64,000 bases of DNA from Luteitalea sp. TBR-22 (GCF_016865485.1 NZ_AP024452.1:3680501-3744500), one strand, 5' to 3'. Numbered from the stretch's first letter, positions 50,466 through 60,981 are shown. Numbers and translations: made by a program. The notes: generated by a model not told the origin, from the letters alone.

Positions 50466-51374
50466 GTGTCGCACACTCCCCTGCTCGAGACCACCGATGT
50501 CGACCTGCCGCTGCTGCGCCGCGGCAAGGTGCGCGACGTCTTCGAGGCCGACGCCGATCACCTGTTGATCGTCGCGACCGACCGCATCTCGGCCTTCGAT
50601 CACGTGCTGGGGTCGGGCATCCCGGACAAGGGACGCATCCTCACGCAGTTGTCGGCCTTCTGGTTCCGCCACCTGGCGCACGTCACGCCCCACCACGTGG
50701 TATCGACCGACGTTGCCGATTTTCCGGCAGGCGCGCGGCGCGCCGCCGCCGTCCTGGCCGGTCGGTCGATGCTGGTGCGGCGCACCAGGCCCCTGCCGGT
50801 CGAGTGCGTGGCCCGCGGCTACCTCGAGGGGTCGGGGTGGAAGGACTACCAGGCCACCGGCGCGATCTGCGGACACCCGCTCCCGGCTGGCCTCCGGCAG
50901 TGCGACCGTCTGCCGACCCCCATCTTCACGCCGGCGACCAAGGCCGAGTCCGGCCACGACGAGAACATCTCGGAGGCGCAGGCCGCGGCCATCCTCGGCG
51001 ACGAGGTGTTCGGCCGGGTGAAGGCGCTGACCCTCGCCCTCTACACGGCGGGAGCCGCGCACGCCGCCTCGCGCGGCATCCTCGTGGCCGACACCAAGTT
51101 CGAGTTCGGACTCGTCGAGGAGGGCGGCCAGGACCGCGTGATCCTCATCGACGAGGTGCTGACGCCGGACTCGTCGCGCTTCTGGCCGGCCGACCAGTAC
51201 GCCCCGGGGGGGCCGCAGCCCAGTTTCGACAAGCAGTTCGTGCGCGAGTACCTCGAGCGCATCGCCTGGAACAAGCAGCCCCCGGTGCCGTCCCTGCCGA
51301 CGGACGTGGTGGAACGCACCCGGGAGAAGTACCTCGACGCCTTCCGCCGGCTCACCGGCGCCGACCTGGCCTGA
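50466..51374 (+). CDS. purC: Phosphoribosylaminoimidazole-succinocarboxamide synthase
   Basis: SAICAR synthetase of purine synthesis, 302 residues from GTG 50466. It is the longer PurC type. Motifs are RRGKVRDVFEADADHLLIVATDRISAFD split over residues 20-45, PLPVECVARGYLEGSGWKDY, TPIFTPATKAESGHDENIS, VADTKFEFGL and IDEVLTPDSSRFWP. The 42-codon upstream extension of the frame is not PurC-like. It is followed 15 bases later by a Fis-like gene. Confidence 0.96.
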   Translation: MSHTPLLETTDVDLPLLRRGKVRDVFEADADHLLIVATDRISAFDHVLGSGIPDKGRILTQLSAFWFRHLAHVTPHHVVSTDVADFPAGARRAAAVLAGRSMLVRRTRPLPVECVARGYLEGSGWKDYQATGAICGHPLPAGLRQCDRLPTPIFTPATKAESGHDENISEAQAAAILGDEVFGRVKALTLALYTAGAAHAASRGILVADTKFEFGLVEEGGQDRVILIDEVLTPDSSRFWPADQYAPGGPQPSFDKQFVREYLERIAWNKQPPVPSLPTDVVERTREKYLDAFRRLTGADLA

Positions 51375-51389
51375 GGCTCTGGAGCCGGC

Positions 51390-51596
51390 ATGGTGATGCA
51401 CCGGGAGATCGATCGCCTCGTCGCCGAAATGGTCGACAAGGGCATCCACTACGCCGACGCCGCCCGCGAGTTCGAGCGCCGCTTCCTCGAGCACGCGCTC
51501 AAGGCCACCGACGGCAGCCTCACCCGCTGCGCCGCCCTCACCGGCCTGCACCGCAACACCCTCGCCCGCAAGGTCGCTGAGTACAAGCTGAAATAG
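51390..51596 (+). CDS. Fis-type helix-turn-helix small protein
   Basis: A 68-residue protein whose C-terminal half is a Fis-family DNA-binding helix-turn-helix (FLEHALKATDGSLTRCAAL followed by TGLHRNTLARKVAEYKL), as in the C-terminus of NtrC-like regulators. The N-terminal half is one amphipathic helix. It has no receiver or AAA+ domain. It is close behind purC and its stop TAG forms part of the heptamer array at 51595-51622. Confidence 0.85.
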   Translation: MVMHREIDRLVAEMVDKGIHYADAAREFERRFLEHALKATDGSLTRCAALTGLHRNTLARKVAEYKLK

Positions 51597-51706
51597 GCTC
51601 GAGGCTCAGGGCTCACGGCTCAGGCCACCCCGAGCGGAGTCGAGGGGCGGACAGCGGGCCTACCCACCGACCGTCCCTGCATTCCCGGCATTCCCGGCAT
51701 TCCCGG
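51595..51706. repeat. GGCTCA heptamers and CATTCCCGG nonamers before groS
   Basis: Four 7-base units AGGCTCG/AGGCTCA/GGGCTCA/CGGCTCA (51595-51622) overlap the stop codon of the Fis-like gene. Three 9-base units CATTCCCGG follow at 51680-51706. Together with the promoter and operators they fill the 304-base gap before groS; nothing else coding is visible. Confidence 0.8.
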
Positions 51707-51751
51707 CATCGCGGCCTTGTGAGTGCCGAAGGCCCAGGGCCGAATGCCGAA

Positions 51752-51778
51752 TTAGCACTCCCCCCTCTTGACTGCCAA
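51752..51778 (+). promoter_or_regulatory. CIRCE-like HrcA operator 1 (groSL)
   Basis: TTAGCACTC, nine bases, then GACTGCCAA. The left half is the exact CIRCE half-site; the right half matches GAGTGCTAA at seven of nine positions. It overlaps the -35 box. HrcA is the expected repressor; its gene is not in the window. Confidence 0.8.
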
Positions 51779-51795
51779 CACCGGCGAGCTATACT
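51768..51795 (+). promoter_or_regulatory. groSL promoter
   Basis: TTGACT (51768-51773), a 16-base spacer and TATACT (51790-51795) form the best -35/-10 pair in the window. Transcription is expected to start near 51802, about 100 bases before groS. Both boxes are embedded in CIRCE-like operators. Confidence 0.85.
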
Positions 51796-51821
51796 TGGCA
51801 GTCGTCCACCACGACTGCTAA
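51795..51821 (+). promoter_or_regulatory. CIRCE-like HrcA operator 2 (groSL)
   Basis: TTGGCAGTC, nine bases, then GACTGCTAA: an inverted repeat with one mismatch and the exact CIRCE spacing. It covers the end of the -10 box and the transcription start. Compared with CIRCE (TTAGCACTC-N9-GAGTGCTAA) it has GTC/GAC in place of CTC/GAG at the inner edge. Confidence 0.75.
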
Positions 51822-51900
51822 GTCGCAGTGGACCAGTCGACAGTCTTCAGGGGGGCCTGCGGGCCCGCCGTCACATCTCTTCAGGAGTGGAGTGCACACC

Positions 51901-52188
51901 ATGAACCTCCGACCGCTACACGATCGCCTGATCGTCGAACGCATCGAGGAAGGCGAGCAGCAGGTCAACGGCATCATCATCCCCGACTCGGCCAAGGAGA
52001 AGCCGCAGCAAGGGAAGGTGGTCGCCGTGGGCAAGGGCAAGGTCAAGGACGACGGCAAGGTGTCGCCCCTCGACGTGAAGCAGGGCGACACGATTCTCTT
52101 CGGCAAGTACTCGGGCCAGGAGATCAAGGTCGACGGCAAGGAATACCTGATCATGCGTGAGGACGAAGTCCTCGCGGTGATGGCGTAA
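51901..52188 (+). CDS. groS: Co-chaperonin GroES
   Basis: Lid of the GroEL chamber, 95 residues from ATG 51901 ([17 protein letters not shown]), with GGAG at eight bases. The mobile loop is [20 protein letters not shown]-like and the family motifs [10 protein letters not shown] and [20 protein letters not shown] follow. A GTG three codons upstream is in frame but less likely. It is cotranscribed with groL 18 bases later. Confidence 0.97.
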   Translation: MNLRPLHDRLIVERIEEGEQQVNGIIIPDSAKEKPQQGKVVAVGKGKVKDDGKVSPLDVKQGDTILFGKYSGQEIKVDGKEYLIMREDEVLAVMA

Positions 52189-53829
<1,641 letters not shown>

Positions 53830-53834
53830 GCGCC

Positions 53835-53866
53835 GGGCTCCGGGCTCCGGGCGACCGGGCACCGGG
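53835..53866. repeat. Short GGG-phased array after groL
   Basis: Units GGGCTCC, GGGCTCC, GGGCGACC and GGGCACC start five bases after the groL stop. GGG occurs five times at spacings of seven or eight bases on the mRNA-sense strand, fitting a quadruplex motif in the 3' untranslated RNA. Confidence 0.75.
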
Positions 53867-53907
53867 TCAGGCAGGTCGGGCCGGGTCTCAGGAACCGGCC
53901 CGAACCA

Positions 53908-53936
53908 GGGCGCCTCTCGAAGGCGCCCAGCTTTTC
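53908..53936 (+). terminator. Intrinsic terminator 1 of groSL
   Basis: Perfect 8-bp stem GGGCGCCT / AGGCGCCC with loop CTCGA, then AGCTTTTCGT. It lies 78 bases after the groL stop. Confidence 0.85.
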
Positions 53937-53950
53937 GTGTGGTGCGAAAC

Positions 53951-53995
53951 GGGCCCGTCGGAGCGATCCGGCGGGCCCTTGTTCGTTCTGCGGCG
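53951..53995 (+). terminator. Intrinsic terminator 2 of groSL
   Basis: GGGCCCGTCGG pairs with CCGGCGGGCCC across a short loop and is followed by TTGTTCGTTCT. It is a second, backup terminator 15 bases after the first. Confidence 0.75.
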
Positions 53996-54008
53996 AGGGT
54001 CGACAACT

Positions 54009-54063
54009 CCCGACTCCCGACTCCCGATTCCCGACTCCCGATTCCCGATTCCCGACTCCCGCC
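54009..54063. repeat. Heptamer array CCCGACT/CCCGATT at the TonB-like gene end
   Basis: Seven uninterrupted 7-base units (four CCCGACT, three CCCGATT) plus a partial copy run up to the stop codon of the minus-strand gene. On that gene's sense strand the unit is GGGAGTC/GGGAATC, with GGG every seven bases. With the G-rich array after groL it brackets the groSL terminators. Confidence 0.9.
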
Positions 54064-55017
54064 CTAGCGCAGGTTGAAATCCATCTCCACGGTCACCAGC
54101 ACCGGGACGGCGACGCCCTGGCGGGTGCCGGGGCGGAAGCGCCACAGGCGCATCGCCTTGATGGCTTCCTCGTCGAGACCGAAGGTGCGATCGAGCGAGC
54201 GGATGACGCGGATGTCGCCGGCGCGGCCGTCGGGCATCACCACCACCTCGAGCAGCACGCGGCCCTGAATCTTGGCGCGCATCGCCTCGGTGGTGTACTG
54301 CGGCTTCACCTGCGAGATGAGCGTCGGCGAGGTGACGCCGGAGCCGGGGCGATACGCGCCGCCTCCAGTGCCCCCGCCGTAGCCGGGACCGAGCCCGCTG
54401 CCCTGCCCTGACCCGACGCCCGTGCCGGTCCCCGTCCCGGCACCACCGCCCGTGCCCGATCCCTGGGACGTGCCACCGGGGACCGCCGTGCGGTCGATGA
54501 CACCGGCGATGGCGTTCTGCCCCGAGGCCAGGCTCTGCACCGGGATGTTCATCTGCGGCACGGGAGGCGGCGGATCGGGGTCCTTCGGCGGGTCGACCTT
54601 CGGCGGTTCGATGTTCACCTTCGGGGCCACCGGGACCGACATCTTGTCGCGGCCCGGCAACTCCATCCGCCGCGGCGGTTCGGGGCTCCGGTTGCCACCA
54701 CCGCCACCGCCGCCACCCGGGCCCGGTTCGGCAAGGAACACGAGCTTGATCTCGCTGTCGTCCGGCTTCTGCTCGACGACGGCCTGGCCGGCCGGCACCG
54801 CACGGATGCCGAGGAACAGCAGGAGGGCGAAGCCGACGTGTGCAATGGCCGACGCCACCGCCGCGCCGCTGATCCGCTGCCGTCCCTGACCGAACTCGAG
54901 GTCGATCGTCGGATGGCCGCCGGTCGGCAGCATGAGCGACCCGTGATGCTCGTGGTCGGGGGGTGGGACGGCGGACGCGTCAGACATATCCGGGCGATTG
55001 CGAGAGAACGCGTTCAT
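54064..55017 (-). CDS. TonB-like energy transducer
   Basis: A 317-residue inner-membrane protein of the TonB family. From ATG 55017 (a second ATG is at 54987) it has a cytoplasmic start, one membrane helix (ISGAAVASAIAHVGFALLLF, about 50-72), a periplasmic Pro-rich segment (EPPKVDPPKDPDPPPPVP) and an unusually long Gly/Ser/Thr-rich stretch (GGTSQGSGTGGGAGTGTG onward). The C-terminal TonB domain has SQVKPQYTTEAMRAKIQGRV and LWRFRPGTRQGVAVPVLVTV. It would energise receptors such as 47056-50211. ExbB/ExbD are not in the window. Confidence 0.9.
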   Translation of the reverse strand: MNAFSRNRPDMSDASAVPPPDHEHHGSLMLPTGGHPTIDLEFGQGRQRISGAAVASAIAHVGFALLLFLGIRAVPAGQAVVEQKPDDSEIKLVFLAEPGPGGGGGGGGNRSPEPPRRMELPGRDKMSVPVAPKVNIEPPKVDPPKDPDPPPPVPQMNIPVQSLASGQNAIAGVIDRTAVPGGTSQGSGTGGGAGTGTGTGVGSGQGSGLGPGYGGGTGGGAYRPGSGVTSPTLISQVKPQYTTEAMRAKIQGRVLLEVVVMPDGRAGDIRVIRSLDRTFGLDEEAIKAMRLWRFRPGTRQGVAVPVLVTVEMDFNLR

Positions 55018-55136
55018 TCTGTCAGCACTCTTGCGATGGCCGCAACTCGTGCGCAGGAGTTGCGAGGGTCGTCGCTCCTGTGTCCGCGTCGGCGCACCTC
55101 CAGACTTAGACGCTTGAAACTGCGGCTTCGGCCGCC

Positions 55137-56012
55137 TCAGCGGGCAATGTAGCCCGCCCGGGCGCGGACACGGTGGTCGCGACGACCGACCCGTACCTCG
55201 ATGGCCCGATACTCGCCGGCCACCTGCGGCCTCGCCGGCTGGTAGCCGAGCAGGTACTGATGGCGCAACTCGGTGGCGATCCGACGCAGCACCGCCGGCA
55301 GTTCGCGCGGTCGCGCGACGCGCAGGGCCTGACCGCCCGTCATCGCCGCCACCTGCGCGAACAGGGTCGTCTTCTCGCGCTCGAGCACCACGGGATAGGC
55401 CAGCACATCGCTCGCCCTGACGCGCGCCAGGACGTCGTCGGCCGACCGCCGGCTGTGCCGCTCGCGGCCGTCGGACACCAGCACGAGCGCGCGCCGCCCG
55501 GGCGCACGCTCGATGGCGTCGAAGGCCGTGACGATGGCGTCGTGCAGCGCCGTGGAGCCCCACGGGTCGAGGGCCTGCAGCGCCGCGTCCACCGCGCGCC
55601 GGTCGTCGGTGAGCGGCACGGACACTTCGACCTCCGAGCCGATCGCCACCAGCATGGCCTTGTCCTGCGCACCCAGTTCCAGCAGCATCTCCCGCCCGGC
55701 CCGCTGTGCAGCCTCGAGCCGCCCGCCGTCCATGCTCGCGCTGCGATCGATCGCCAGCGCGATCGACACGGGCTGGTCGCCGTCGGCAAACGTCGAGATG
55801 GCCTGGGGCACACCGTCCTCGAGGACCGTGAACTCCTCGCGGCGCAGGTCCGTGACGAAACGTCCCTCCTCGTCGGTGACGGTGGCGTAGACCTCCACCA
55901 GGTCGGTGCGCGCGGAGAACTGGCGGGCCGAACCTGTCAGAACTGTAACGCTGGCCAGCAGGGAGATCAGCGCGATCGGACGGAATGCGCGTTGGGCGAA
56001 TGGTAGAATCAC
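55137..56012 (-). CDS. Exported VWFA-domain protein (acidobacterial VWFA-related type)
   Basis: A 291-residue exported protein with signal-like N-terminus ([18 protein letters not shown]). A beta segment [21 protein letters not shown] precedes a von Willebrand A domain whose metal site reads DRSASM (near residue 90), with [14 protein letters not shown] and VLVSDGRE. The C-terminus ends [20 protein letters not shown] then VRARAGY, the pattern of acidobacterial VWFA-related proteins. The ligand is unknown. The GTG start at 56012 lies beside the tatA promoter. Confidence 0.85.
   Translation of the reverse strand: MILPFAQRAFRPIALISLLASVTVLTGSARQFSARTDLVEVYATVTDEEGRFVTDLRREEFTVLEDGVPQAISTFADGDQPVSIALAIDRSASMDGGRLEAAQRAGREMLLELGAQDKAMLVAIGSEVEVSVPLTDDRRAVDAALQALDPWGSTALHDAIVTAFDAIERAPGRRALVLVSDGRERHSRRSADDVLARVRASDVLAYPVVLEREKTTLFAQVAAMTGGQALRVARPRELPAVLRRIATELRHQYLLGYQPARPQVAGEYRAIEVRVGRRDHRVRARAGYIAR
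56004..56009 (+). promoter_or_regulatory. Extended -10 box of tatA
   Basis: TGG TAGAAT gives an extended -10 about 34 bases before the tatA ATG. It overlaps the first codons of the divergent VWFA gene. Confidence 0.5.
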
Positions 56013-56042
56013 GGAGATTCGCTGTTCTTCAAGGAGATCGTC

Positions 56043-56216
56043 ATGATCGCGCTGGGCCTCGGACCTATCGGCATCCCCGAACTGATCATCATCCTCTTCA
56101 TCATCGTGCTGATCTTCGGGGCCACGCGCCTGCCGGAGATCGGTCGCGGCATCGGCAAGGGCATCCGCAACTTCAAGGAAGCCACCAAGGAAGGCGCGTC
56201 GGGCAAGGACGAGTAG
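56043..56216 (+). CDS. tatA: Twin-arginine translocase subunit TatA
   Basis: A 57-residue protein, too short for many gene callers. It has the TatA/E layout: one membrane helix ([20 protein letters not shown]), the hinge [19 protein letters not shown]-type amphipathic helix, and a short charged end. AAGGAG lies six bases before the ATG. tatB and tatC are not adjacent. It is convergent with selB, two bases apart. It would export folded proteins, possibly including lolA whose signal has twin arginines. Confidence 0.93.
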   Translation: MIALGLGPIGIPELIIILFIIVLIFGATRLPEIGRGIGKGIRNFKEATKEGASGKDE

Positions 56217-56217
56217 C

Positions 56218-58107
56218 CTAGCCGGCGATCAGCACGCGCGCCTCGCCCGTCCGCCGGGTCACGCGCGTGCGATCGAGCCACTCCAGCAGGGGGATCGCCG
56301 TGCGGCGCGTCAGGCCGTAGCGGTCCTTGAACCAGCCCACCTCCACCACTGACGGCGCCGCCCCGGCGTCGCGCAGGGCCCGCAGGTCTGCCACCAGCGC
56401 CGCCAGGTGCCTCGACGCGATGTACTGGTCGGCCACCCGTTCCACGTCGCGCGCCTTGACCAGCCGCGCCAGCACCGCCGCCAGCACCTTCCGGTCGAGC
56501 CCCTCGGCCGTCTCCAGTTCGGCCAGCGACGCGCCGACGGTGCCCGCGCCGTCGAGGCGAGCGAGCACCCGCACGTCCACCGCCTCGCGCGCCGCGCCAC
56601 CGCTGGTGCGCCGCACGCGCTCGTCGCCGGTCACCAGGCCCTCGCGCGCCAGCGCGTCGAGCACCAGGTCCACCACCTCTGGCCGGGTCCGCCGTCCGAA
56701 CGCCTGACGCAGCGCCGCGCGCGGGACACCGCCGGCCATCGGGTCGGCCGCCGCGTCGGCGTCGAGGCGCGCCAGCACGGCATCGCGCACCTCGCGGACC
56801 ACGCCCGTGGACACCCACCGGTCACCGGCGCGCACCACCCGACCGGCGCCCTCGAGCTCCGACAGCGCCTTCGCGGTCGCCGCAACGGTCGCCGCGCAGC
56901 GGGCCGGCAGGTCTGCCGCCACGCATCCCGATGCGCCAGCCTCCGCGACGCGCGCCGCCACCATGGCCGACAGGTCGAGGTCGTCGGTCGCCGGCGAGGT
57001 CCCCACCAGCCGAGCACGAAGCGGCGGTGCCGGGTCGACGACCACCGCCCCGGCGATCGTCGAGACGGGCGAATACGAGCGCAGCACGAGCCGGTCGCCT
57101 CGCCGCGCCGCGAGCGTCCCCTCCAGCCGGAGCATCGCTGCCGCGGACGCGCCCGGTGCGATGACGCGCCCGGCCTGGCCGTCGGCCGGCGCCGGCAACA
57201 GCACGCGCGCCAGCACCGCGGCCGTGCTGAGGTGCACATGGACTCGCGTGCCGTGCCGCAGGGGTGGGACGTCGGGGAGCACCCGCAGGTCGACCGACAG
57301 GCGCCGCGTCGGCACGACCACGCCCTCGCCGACGAGCACGTCGCCACGGGAGACCTCGTCGACCGACACGCCGGCCAGGTTGACCGCGACGCGCTGCCCC
57401 GCCTCGGCCAGCGGCGCCGCGGCGCCGTGCACCTGCAGTCCGCGTACGCGCAGCGATCGCCCCGACGGCCACGCGCGCAGCGACGCGTCGATCGCCATCG
57501 AGCCCGTCCAGAGCGTGCCCGTGACCACCGTGCCGAAGCCCTTCACGCTGAAGACGCGATCCACCGGCAGGCGCGGCGGCACGTCCCGCTCGCGCGTCCT
57601 CCGCGAGGCGGCGGCCGCCAGCAGCGCCGTGCGCAACGCGGCGATGCCCTGCCCGGTGCGGGCCGACACGCGGACGATCGGCGCGCGCGACAGCGCCGTG
57701 CCCTCGACGAGTTCCCGCACGTCGTCTTCGGCAACCGCCTGCATCGTGTCGTCGGCGACGTCGCACTTGGTCAGCGCGATGACGCCACCGGGCACGTCGA
57801 GCAGCCCGCAGATGGCGAGGTGCTCGCGCGTCTGGGGCATCACGGACTCGTCGGCGGCCACCACCAGCAACACGGCGTCGATGCCGCCGATGCCGCCGAG
57901 CATCGTCCGCACGAACCGCTCGTGTCCGGGCACGTCGACAAACGACAGCACCACGTCGTCGACCGTAGCGTGGGCGAAGCCGAGCTCGATGCTGATGCCG
58001 CGCGCCTTCTCCTCCGGCAGCCGATCCGGGTGCGTGCCCGTGAGCGCCTCGACGAGCGCGCTCTTGCCGTGGTCGATGTGTCCCGCGGTGGCGATCGTGA
58101 GGTGCAT
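56218..58107 (-). CDS. selB: Selenocysteine-specific elongation factor SelB
   Basis: GTPase delivering Sec-tRNA to UGA codons. It is 629 residues from ATG 58107 (MHLTIATAGHIDHGKSAL); a GTG one codon earlier is possible. G motifs are GHIDHGKS, DVPGHERFVRTMLGGIGG and TKCD. EF-Tu-like domains 2-3 follow (VFSVKGFGTVVTGTLWTG), then the C-terminal winged-helix domains (about 390-629) that bind the mRNA SECIS hairpin (VEVGWFKDRYGLTRRTAIPL). The start overlaps the rnr stop (TGATG). It implies selenoproteins elsewhere; selA, selC and selD are not in the window. Confidence 0.95.
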   Translation of the reverse strand: MHLTIATAGHIDHGKSALVEALTGTHPDRLPEEKARGISIELGFAHATVDDVVLSFVDVPGHERFVRTMLGGIGGIDAVLLVVAADESVMPQTREHLAICGLLDVPGGVIALTKCDVADDTMQAVAEDDVRELVEGTALSRAPIVRVSARTGQGIAALRTALLAAAASRRTRERDVPPRLPVDRVFSVKGFGTVVTGTLWTGSMAIDASLRAWPSGRSLRVRGLQVHGAAAPLAEAGQRVAVNLAGVSVDEVSRGDVLVGEGVVVPTRRLSVDLRVLPDVPPLRHGTRVHVHLSTAAVLARVLLPAPADGQAGRVIAPGASAAAMLRLEGTLAARRGDRLVLRSYSPVSTIAGAVVVDPAPPLRARLVGTSPATDDLDLSAMVAARVAEAGASGCVAADLPARCAATVAATAKALSELEGAGRVVRAGDRWVSTGVVREVRDAVLARLDADAAADPMAGGVPRAALRQAFGRRTRPEVVDLVLDALAREGLVTGDERVRRTSGGAAREAVDVRVLARLDGAGTVGASLAELETAEGLDRKVLAAVLARLVKARDVERVADQYIASRHLAALVADLRALRDAGAAPSVVEVGWFKDRYGLTRRTAIPLLEWLDRTRVTRRTGEARVLIAG

Positions 58108-60371
58108 CACTTGCGGCCGCGGGCGGCCTTCTTGATCGCGCGCTCGCGCTTGCCGGGGCGGCCCTTGGCGACGCGCGCCCCGCTCTTGGGCGTGGCCCGG
58201 CTGGTCCGCGCGCCGCGATGGCGCTCGGAGGCGCGCACCCTGTCGAGCACCTCGACGACGCCGAGATCGACCTGGCGACGCTCCTGGTCCACCCGCAGCA
58301 CCTGCACGCGGACCGGATCGCCGAGCCGGAACACGCGGTGGGTGTGCTCGCCGCGCAGCTGGTGCACGCGCTCGAGGTAGCGATAGTAGTCGTCGGCGAG
58401 CGTCGAGATGTGCACCAGGCCCTCGACGTAGTGCTCCACCAGCTGGACGAACATGCCGAACGGGGCGACGCCGGTGATGAACCCGTCGTACTCCTCGCCG
58501 ACCTTGTCGGCCATGAAGCGCACCTTCTTCCAGGCGACGAGCTCGTTCTCGGCCTCGTCGGCGCGGCGCTCCATCTCCGAGGTGTGCCGGGCCAGCTCGG
58601 GCAGTTCCTCGACGCGCTCCTCGTGGAGCTGGTCGGTGAGCTTGCCGTGCCGGTACTCGCGCAGGGTGCGGTGGACGATCAGATCGGGGTACCGCCGGAT
58701 CGGCGAGGTGAAGTGCGCGTAGGCGTCGGCGGCCAGCCCGAAGTGCCCGAGGCAGGACGTGTCGTAGCGCGCCTTCTGCATCGTGCGCAGCATCAGCGTC
58801 GCGATGGGCCGCTCCTCGGGCTTGCCGCGCAGCTGCTCGACCAGCTTCTGGAAGTGCCGTGGCTTGACGTGGTTCATCGGCGCGGCCAGCGAGTAGCCGA
58901 GCGTCGAGACGAACTCCTCGAACTGCTCCACCTTGAGCAGGTCGGGTGCCTCGTGGATGCGGTACAGCGTCGGCACGTCGTGGGCCTCGAGGAAGGCAGC
59001 CACCGTCTCGTTGGCCACCAGCATGAACTCCTCGATGATCCGGTGGGCGACGTTGCGCTCGGCGACCAGGATGTTCTCGATCTGCCCTTCCTCGTCGAGC
59101 ACGATCTTGGCCTCGGGCAGGTCGAAGTCGATCGACCCGCGCCGGTAGCGTCGCTGGTTGAGGATCGCGAACAGCTCGCGCATCCGCTCGAAGTGCGGCA
59201 CCAGCTCGCGGTACTTCTCGCGCTGCTCCTGGTCGCCCTCGAGGACCGCGTGCACCTCGTTGTAGGTCATGCGCGCGCGGCTGACGATCACTCCGTCGTG
59301 CAGCGTCGCGTCGACCACCCGCCCGCGCGCGTCGATCTCCATCACCGCCGATTGCACGAGACGGTCGACGTGCGGACGCAGGCTGCAGAGCCCCGTGGCC
59401 AGCTCCTCCGGGAACATGTGGACGGCCCGTTCCGGGAAGTACACCGAGGTCGCGCGCTCGGCGGCCTCGCGATCCAGCGCGCTGCCCTCGTGAACGTAGT
59501 GCGCGACGTCGGCGATGTGCACCTTGAGCAGGTAGTTGCCGTTCGCCAGCCGCTCCACCGACACCGCGTCGTCGAAGTCGCGGGCCGTCTCGCCGTCGAT
59601 CGTGACGACGACGTCGCCCCGGAAGTCGGTGCGCCCCTCGATGTCCTTCGGGTCGATCTCGACGCCGAGCCGGCTGGCCTCCGCGATGCTCTCCTCGGAG
59701 TGGCGGTCGGGGATGCCGTGCTTGCGGATGATGATCTGCGTGTCGACGCCCGGCGTGTCGAGCGAGCCGATGATCTCGACGACCCGCCCGAGTGCCGGCC
59801 GGCCGTGGATCGGCCAGCGCAGGATCTCGACGACCACCATCTGCCCCGGCTGCGCGGCCAGTTCGTCGCCGGCCGGGATCTGCACGTCCATCAGCAGCCG
59901 CTTGTCGAAGGGCGTCACGAACAGCAGCCCGTGCTCGTCCTTGTCGAAGCGGCCCACCGTGGTCGACGCGCCGCGCTCGAGGATGCGGACGATGCGGCCC
60001 TCGGCACGGCCGTCGCGCCCGTGGTGCTCCACCCGCACCAGGACGCGGTCGCCGTGCATGGCGTCGTGGAGGTTGTGGCCGGCCACGTAGATGTCGCCGG
60101 TGACCTCGTCGATCGGCCGGTCGAGCTTCACGAAGGCGAAGCCGTTCGGGTGGACCGTGATGCGCCCCGGGGCGAGGTCCATCAACTCGGGCACGCCGAA
60201 GTGGCGTCCGCGTGTTTCAATCAGCGCGCCGCGATCGACCAGCGTCTTGAGGGCCCGCCGCACGCCCGGGGCCTCGGACTTGGGCAGCTTGAGCACCCGC
60301 ATCAGGTCCTTGACGGTGGAGGGGTGCGTCACGCGCTCGCGGATTCGCTGCAGCAACTCGTCTGGTGTCAT
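58107..60371 (-). CDS. rnr: Ribonuclease R
   Basis: 3'-5' exoribonuclease of the RNB family, 754 residues. It has an N-terminal winged helix (STVKDLMRVLKLPKSEAPGV), cold-shock domains (RITVHPNGFAFVKLDRP), the RNB catalytic centre (TIDGETARDFDDAVSVERL with the Asp cluster, near 255-275), RYRRGSIDFDLPE and HFTSPIRRYPDLIVHR, an S1 domain (FITGVAPFGMFVQLVEHYVE) and a basic Lys/Arg tail typical of RNase R. It diverges from the ECF sigma gene. Confidence 0.96.
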   Translation of the reverse strand: MTPDELLQRIRERVTHPSTVKDLMRVLKLPKSEAPGVRRALKTLVDRGALIETRGRHFGVPELMDLAPGRITVHPNGFAFVKLDRPIDEVTGDIYVAGHNLHDAMHGDRVLVRVEHHGRDGRAEGRIVRILERGASTTVGRFDKDEHGLLFVTPFDKRLLMDVQIPAGDELAAQPGQMVVVEILRWPIHGRPALGRVVEIIGSLDTPGVDTQIIIRKHGIPDRHSEESIAEASRLGVEIDPKDIEGRTDFRGDVVVTIDGETARDFDDAVSVERLANGNYLLKVHIADVAHYVHEGSALDREAAERATSVYFPERAVHMFPEELATGLCSLRPHVDRLVQSAVMEIDARGRVVDATLHDGVIVSRARMTYNEVHAVLEGDQEQREKYRELVPHFERMRELFAILNQRRYRRGSIDFDLPEAKIVLDEEGQIENILVAERNVAHRIIEEFMLVANETVAAFLEAHDVPTLYRIHEAPDLLKVEQFEEFVSTLGYSLAAPMNHVKPRHFQKLVEQLRGKPEERPIATLMLRTMQKARYDTSCLGHFGLAADAYAHFTSPIRRYPDLIVHRTLREYRHGKLTDQLHEERVEELPELARHTSEMERRADEAENELVAWKKVRFMADKVGEEYDGFITGVAPFGMFVQLVEHYVEGLVHISTLADDYYRYLERVHQLRGEHTHRVFRLGDPVRVQVLRVDQERRQVDLGVVEVLDRVRASERHRGARTSRATPKSGARVAKGRPGKRERAIKKAARGRK

Positions 60372-60423
60372 GGCCTCGCCAACTTTTCCAACCGGGACCT
60401 CACGGGGTCAGTCTACAGGCTCG

Positions 60424-60981
60424 GTGACCGACGAGGACCTCGTGGCCCGCGCGCAGGGCGGAAGCCAGGACGCCTGGGCCGCGCTCGTGCAGCGGCACCA
60501 CGGGGCCGTGTTCCGGGCGGCCCACGCGGCGCTGCTCTCGCACGAGGAGGCCGACGACGCGGCGCAGGAGGCGTGGATCTCGGCGTGGAAGGCGCTCGGG
60601 GACTTCCGGGGGCAGGCGGCGTTCCGGACGTGGGTCGTCGCCATCGCCTGGCGCAAGGCCCTCGATCGTCGTCGCGGGATGGTCGGCTGGATGCGGATGC
60701 TGCGGATCGGCGTGGCCCGGGACGAGGAGGAAGGTCCGGAGCTGGATCTGGAAGGCGACCAACCCGATGCCGAGCGGGCGCTGCTGGACGACGAGGCGCG
60801 CGGGCGCCTCAAGCGGCTGGTGAAGGGGCTGCCCCGGGCCCACCGCGACGCGCTGCTGCTGGTGGCGACGCAGGACGTGCCTTACGCGGAGGCCGCGGCG
60901 CTGCTGGGGATTCCGGTGGGCACGCTGAAGTGGCGCGTGAGCGACGCGCGGCGCATGCTGCGCGAGCGAATGGGACGGTAG
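60424..60981 (+). CDS. ECF-family RNA polymerase sigma factor
   Basis: A 185-residue sigma factor from GTG 60424. Region 2 includes EEADDAAQEAWISAWKALGD and FRTWVVAIAWRKALDRRR; region 4 includes RLVKGLPRAHRDALLLVATQ and YAEAAALLGIPVGTLKWRVS. It is followed by a membrane anti-sigma-like protein and an exported protein, so the three probably form a regulatory operon. TCTACA (60412-60417) lies just before the start and could be a -10 element, though weak. Confidence 0.92.
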   Translation: MTDEDLVARAQGGSQDAWAALVQRHHGAVFRAAHAALLSHEEADDAAQEAWISAWKALGDFRGQAAFRTWVVAIAWRKALDRRRGMVGWMRMLRIGVARDEEEGPELDLEGDQPDAERALLDDEARGRLKRLVKGLPRAHRDALLLVATQDVPYAEAAALLGIPVGTLKWRVSDARRMLRERMGR

